A program made the position numbers and the translations under genes. The notes beneath the pieces are model-generated. The model saw only the letters and a program-made list of their open reading frames with translations. It searched no databases and was not told the origin of the DNA. From a virus: DNA of 59,346 nt. Within the stretch, counting starts at the first letter, position 1; the number at the start of each line of letters is the position of its first letter. Below, in pieces: positions 58,537-59,346 of the stretch. The DNA lies in the IMG/VR virus record IMGVR_UViG_3300023235_000989, positions 1 to 59,346 of that record. One strand, 5' to 3'.

Positions 58537-59086
58537 TGCTTGCTCCTATGTATAATGGATCTGCACTGAAGCGATGTAGAATCTCGCCTGAGTCATCTAG
58601 AACGTCCGCGTTTACTGACTGCAAGCATAGCGAATTAGCGTCGAATGGCAGTGGGTTATGAAGTGGGATATGACAGATCTTACCACTCTCATCAGTAGGG
58701 TCTAGGTGCTCAACCAAGTAAACAGAATCTCCCATACCGAATGAATGGTCATGCCTATTATCAGTTTCTACGATGCCTTCCATCGTGAGCACAAACATCT
58801 TTAGGTCCGTTATCCTTTGCACTACTCCAGCCCTCATGTTGACACTTGACATTGCCGTGAACGATACTATGGTCTTTGGCTCTTGAGATTTTGGAAGCTC
58901 TATCGTGGCGACATGCTTTCTCTCGCGGCTGAATAAGTCCACGAACCTTAGTTCTAGAGTGTAGATACTAGTGTCTTGTTCGTCATGAGAATGAATCAAT
59001 CGTGACGATGCATCTAGAAACCTACTCTTCATCCTTTCAAACCCCATCCTAATAAATAGCCACTCCCCCAAAGGAGGAGCAGCCAT
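58514..59086 (-). CDS. virion-associated protein, 190 aa
   Basis: Strand-rich protein with FVDLFSRERKHVATIELPKSQEPKTIVSF and GMGDSVYLVEHLDPTDESGKICHIPL, which looks like a beta-barrel/OB-like structural subunit. No enzyme motif. It overlaps the giant lectin-like gene by 23 bases. Start is the first ATG; a second ATG at residue 14 is possible. Confidence 0.45.
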   Translation of the reverse strand: MAAPPLGEWLFIRMGFERMKSRFLDASSRLIHSHDEQDTSIYTLELRFVDLFSRERKHVATIELPKSQEPKTIVSFTAMSSVNMRAGVVQRITDLKMFVLTMEGIVETDNRHDHSFGMGDSVYLVEHLDPTDESGKICHIPLHNPLPFDANSLCLQSVNADVLDDSGEILHRFSADPLYIGASNDTRVAT

Positions 59087-59104
59087 GATCCAGTCTACTG
59101 CCGA

Positions 59105-59290
59105 TTAGCCCACGGTGAATGGGTTCGTCGCAGTCACTTCGTTTACCGACAAGCGGCTCACAAAGATCGCAGCACCGAGAAACGCGCCACTGGTGACATT
59201 TACGTCACTGTAGAGCAATAGCGTGCGAGACTTGCTCATACGCATGCGGTTTGCACGGTTGGTGCTGGAAGTTGCATTGATAGTTGCCAT
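59105..59290 (-). CDS. small virion-cluster protein, 61 aa
   Basis: MATINATSSTNRANRMRMSKSRTLLLY followed by NVTSGAFLGAAIFVSRLSVNEVTATNPFTVG. Very strong ribosome-binding site (AAGGAGGAAAC). A basic N-terminus and a beta-rich, hydrophobic C-terminus. No family is recognised. It is the first gene after the palindrome pair at 59308-59342 and may be abundant, judging only by its strong initiation signal. Confidence 0.5.
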   Translation of the reverse strand: MATINATSSTNRANRMRMSKSRTLLLYSDVNVTSGAFLGAAIFVSRLSVNEVTATNPFTVG

Positions 59291-59307
59291 GTTTCCTCCT
59301 TAAGGTT

Positions 59308-59342
59308 AAGAACTAGTTCTTGCTAGCGGGGAGAACATCCCC
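59308..59342. repeat. two inverted repeats: AAGAACTAGTTCTT and GGGGAGAACATCCCC
   Basis: A 14-bp perfect palindrome (59308-59321, centred on ACTAGT) lies just upstream of the strong ribosome-binding site of the 61-residue gene. It is followed in the next 21 bases by a stem with five-base arms and a five-base loop (59328-59342). There is no U-run, so this is not a typical terminator. Read as RNA, both would form hairpins in the leader of the virion operon. Confidence 0.45.
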
Positions 59343-59346
59343 ACGT

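Noticed and set aside
1-59346. tRNA genes, CRISPR arrays, integrase or attachment sites
   Set aside because: No cloverleaf, repeat-spacer pattern, recombinase gene or flanking direct repeat was seen on either strand.

Overview
The window is a piece of a large tailed-phage genome (Caudoviricetes). Every credible gene lies on the minus strand, tightly packed, with many ATGA and TAATG stop/start overlaps. It carries a phage replication set (DnaE-type polymerase with PHP domain, DnaB-like helicase, CHC2/TOPRIM primase, RecA-like recombinase, SSB, dNMP kinase), a phage nucleotide set (ThyX, monomeric class II ribonucleotide reductase, dCMP deaminase, dUTPase) and very long Ser-Gly-rich virion proteins. 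I see no tRNA, rRNA, CRISPR array, integrase or plus-strand gene. The host cannot be named; the heptosyltransferase-like gene and the O-antigen-like sugar genes only hint at a Gram-negative surface. No stretch above 300 bases lacks a gene; the longest gaps are about 65 bases or less.

Layout in the direction of transcription (high to low coordinates). 59290-46588: virion genes, including a 1528-residue lectin-like protein, a 731-residue and a 1120-residue protein, and a broken GIY-YIG homing endonuclease. 46522-33686: replication and recombination block (RecA-like, helicase, primase, HAD phosphatase, dNMP kinase, RecB/Cas4-like nuclease, SprT-like protease, DNA polymerase, SSB) ending in a sigma-70-like factor. 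33664-13674: a roughly 20-kb glycan island with ten putative glycosyltransferases, Gmd, a GDP-fucose synthase-like reductase, a DegT-family enzyme whose PLP lysine is replaced by His (as in ColD), a normal DegT aminotransferase, a sugar N-formyltransferase and a methyltransferase. Inside it sit an IMP dehydrogenase, a SLOG-fold protein and a Gpt-like phosphoribosyltransferase, which could feed guanine nucleotides to GDP-sugar synthesis. 13647-1: nucleotide metabolism and auxiliary genes (dUTPase, class II RNR, dCMP deaminase, ThyX, a FAD oxidoreductase, a large putative glycan-active protein, a secreted protein, and the start of an A-type Fe-S carrier).

Three cross-cutting patterns stand out. 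First, a bipartite motif, GCACGAAA-N10-GACACATAAT, occurs six times with invariant spacing just upstream of gene blocks; it is a candidate phage promoter, and the sigma-like gene is a candidate reader. Second, several homing-endonuclease-derived elements lie between island genes, and their last Trp-Ser-His-type codons form the Shine-Dalgarno of the next gene; decayed copies lose the catalytic domain but keep this tail. Third, the island gene content is consistent with synthesis of GDP-colitose and/or GDP-N-formylperosamine and their transfer to a glycan or to virion proteins. All functions are read from motifs by eye; no database search was run.
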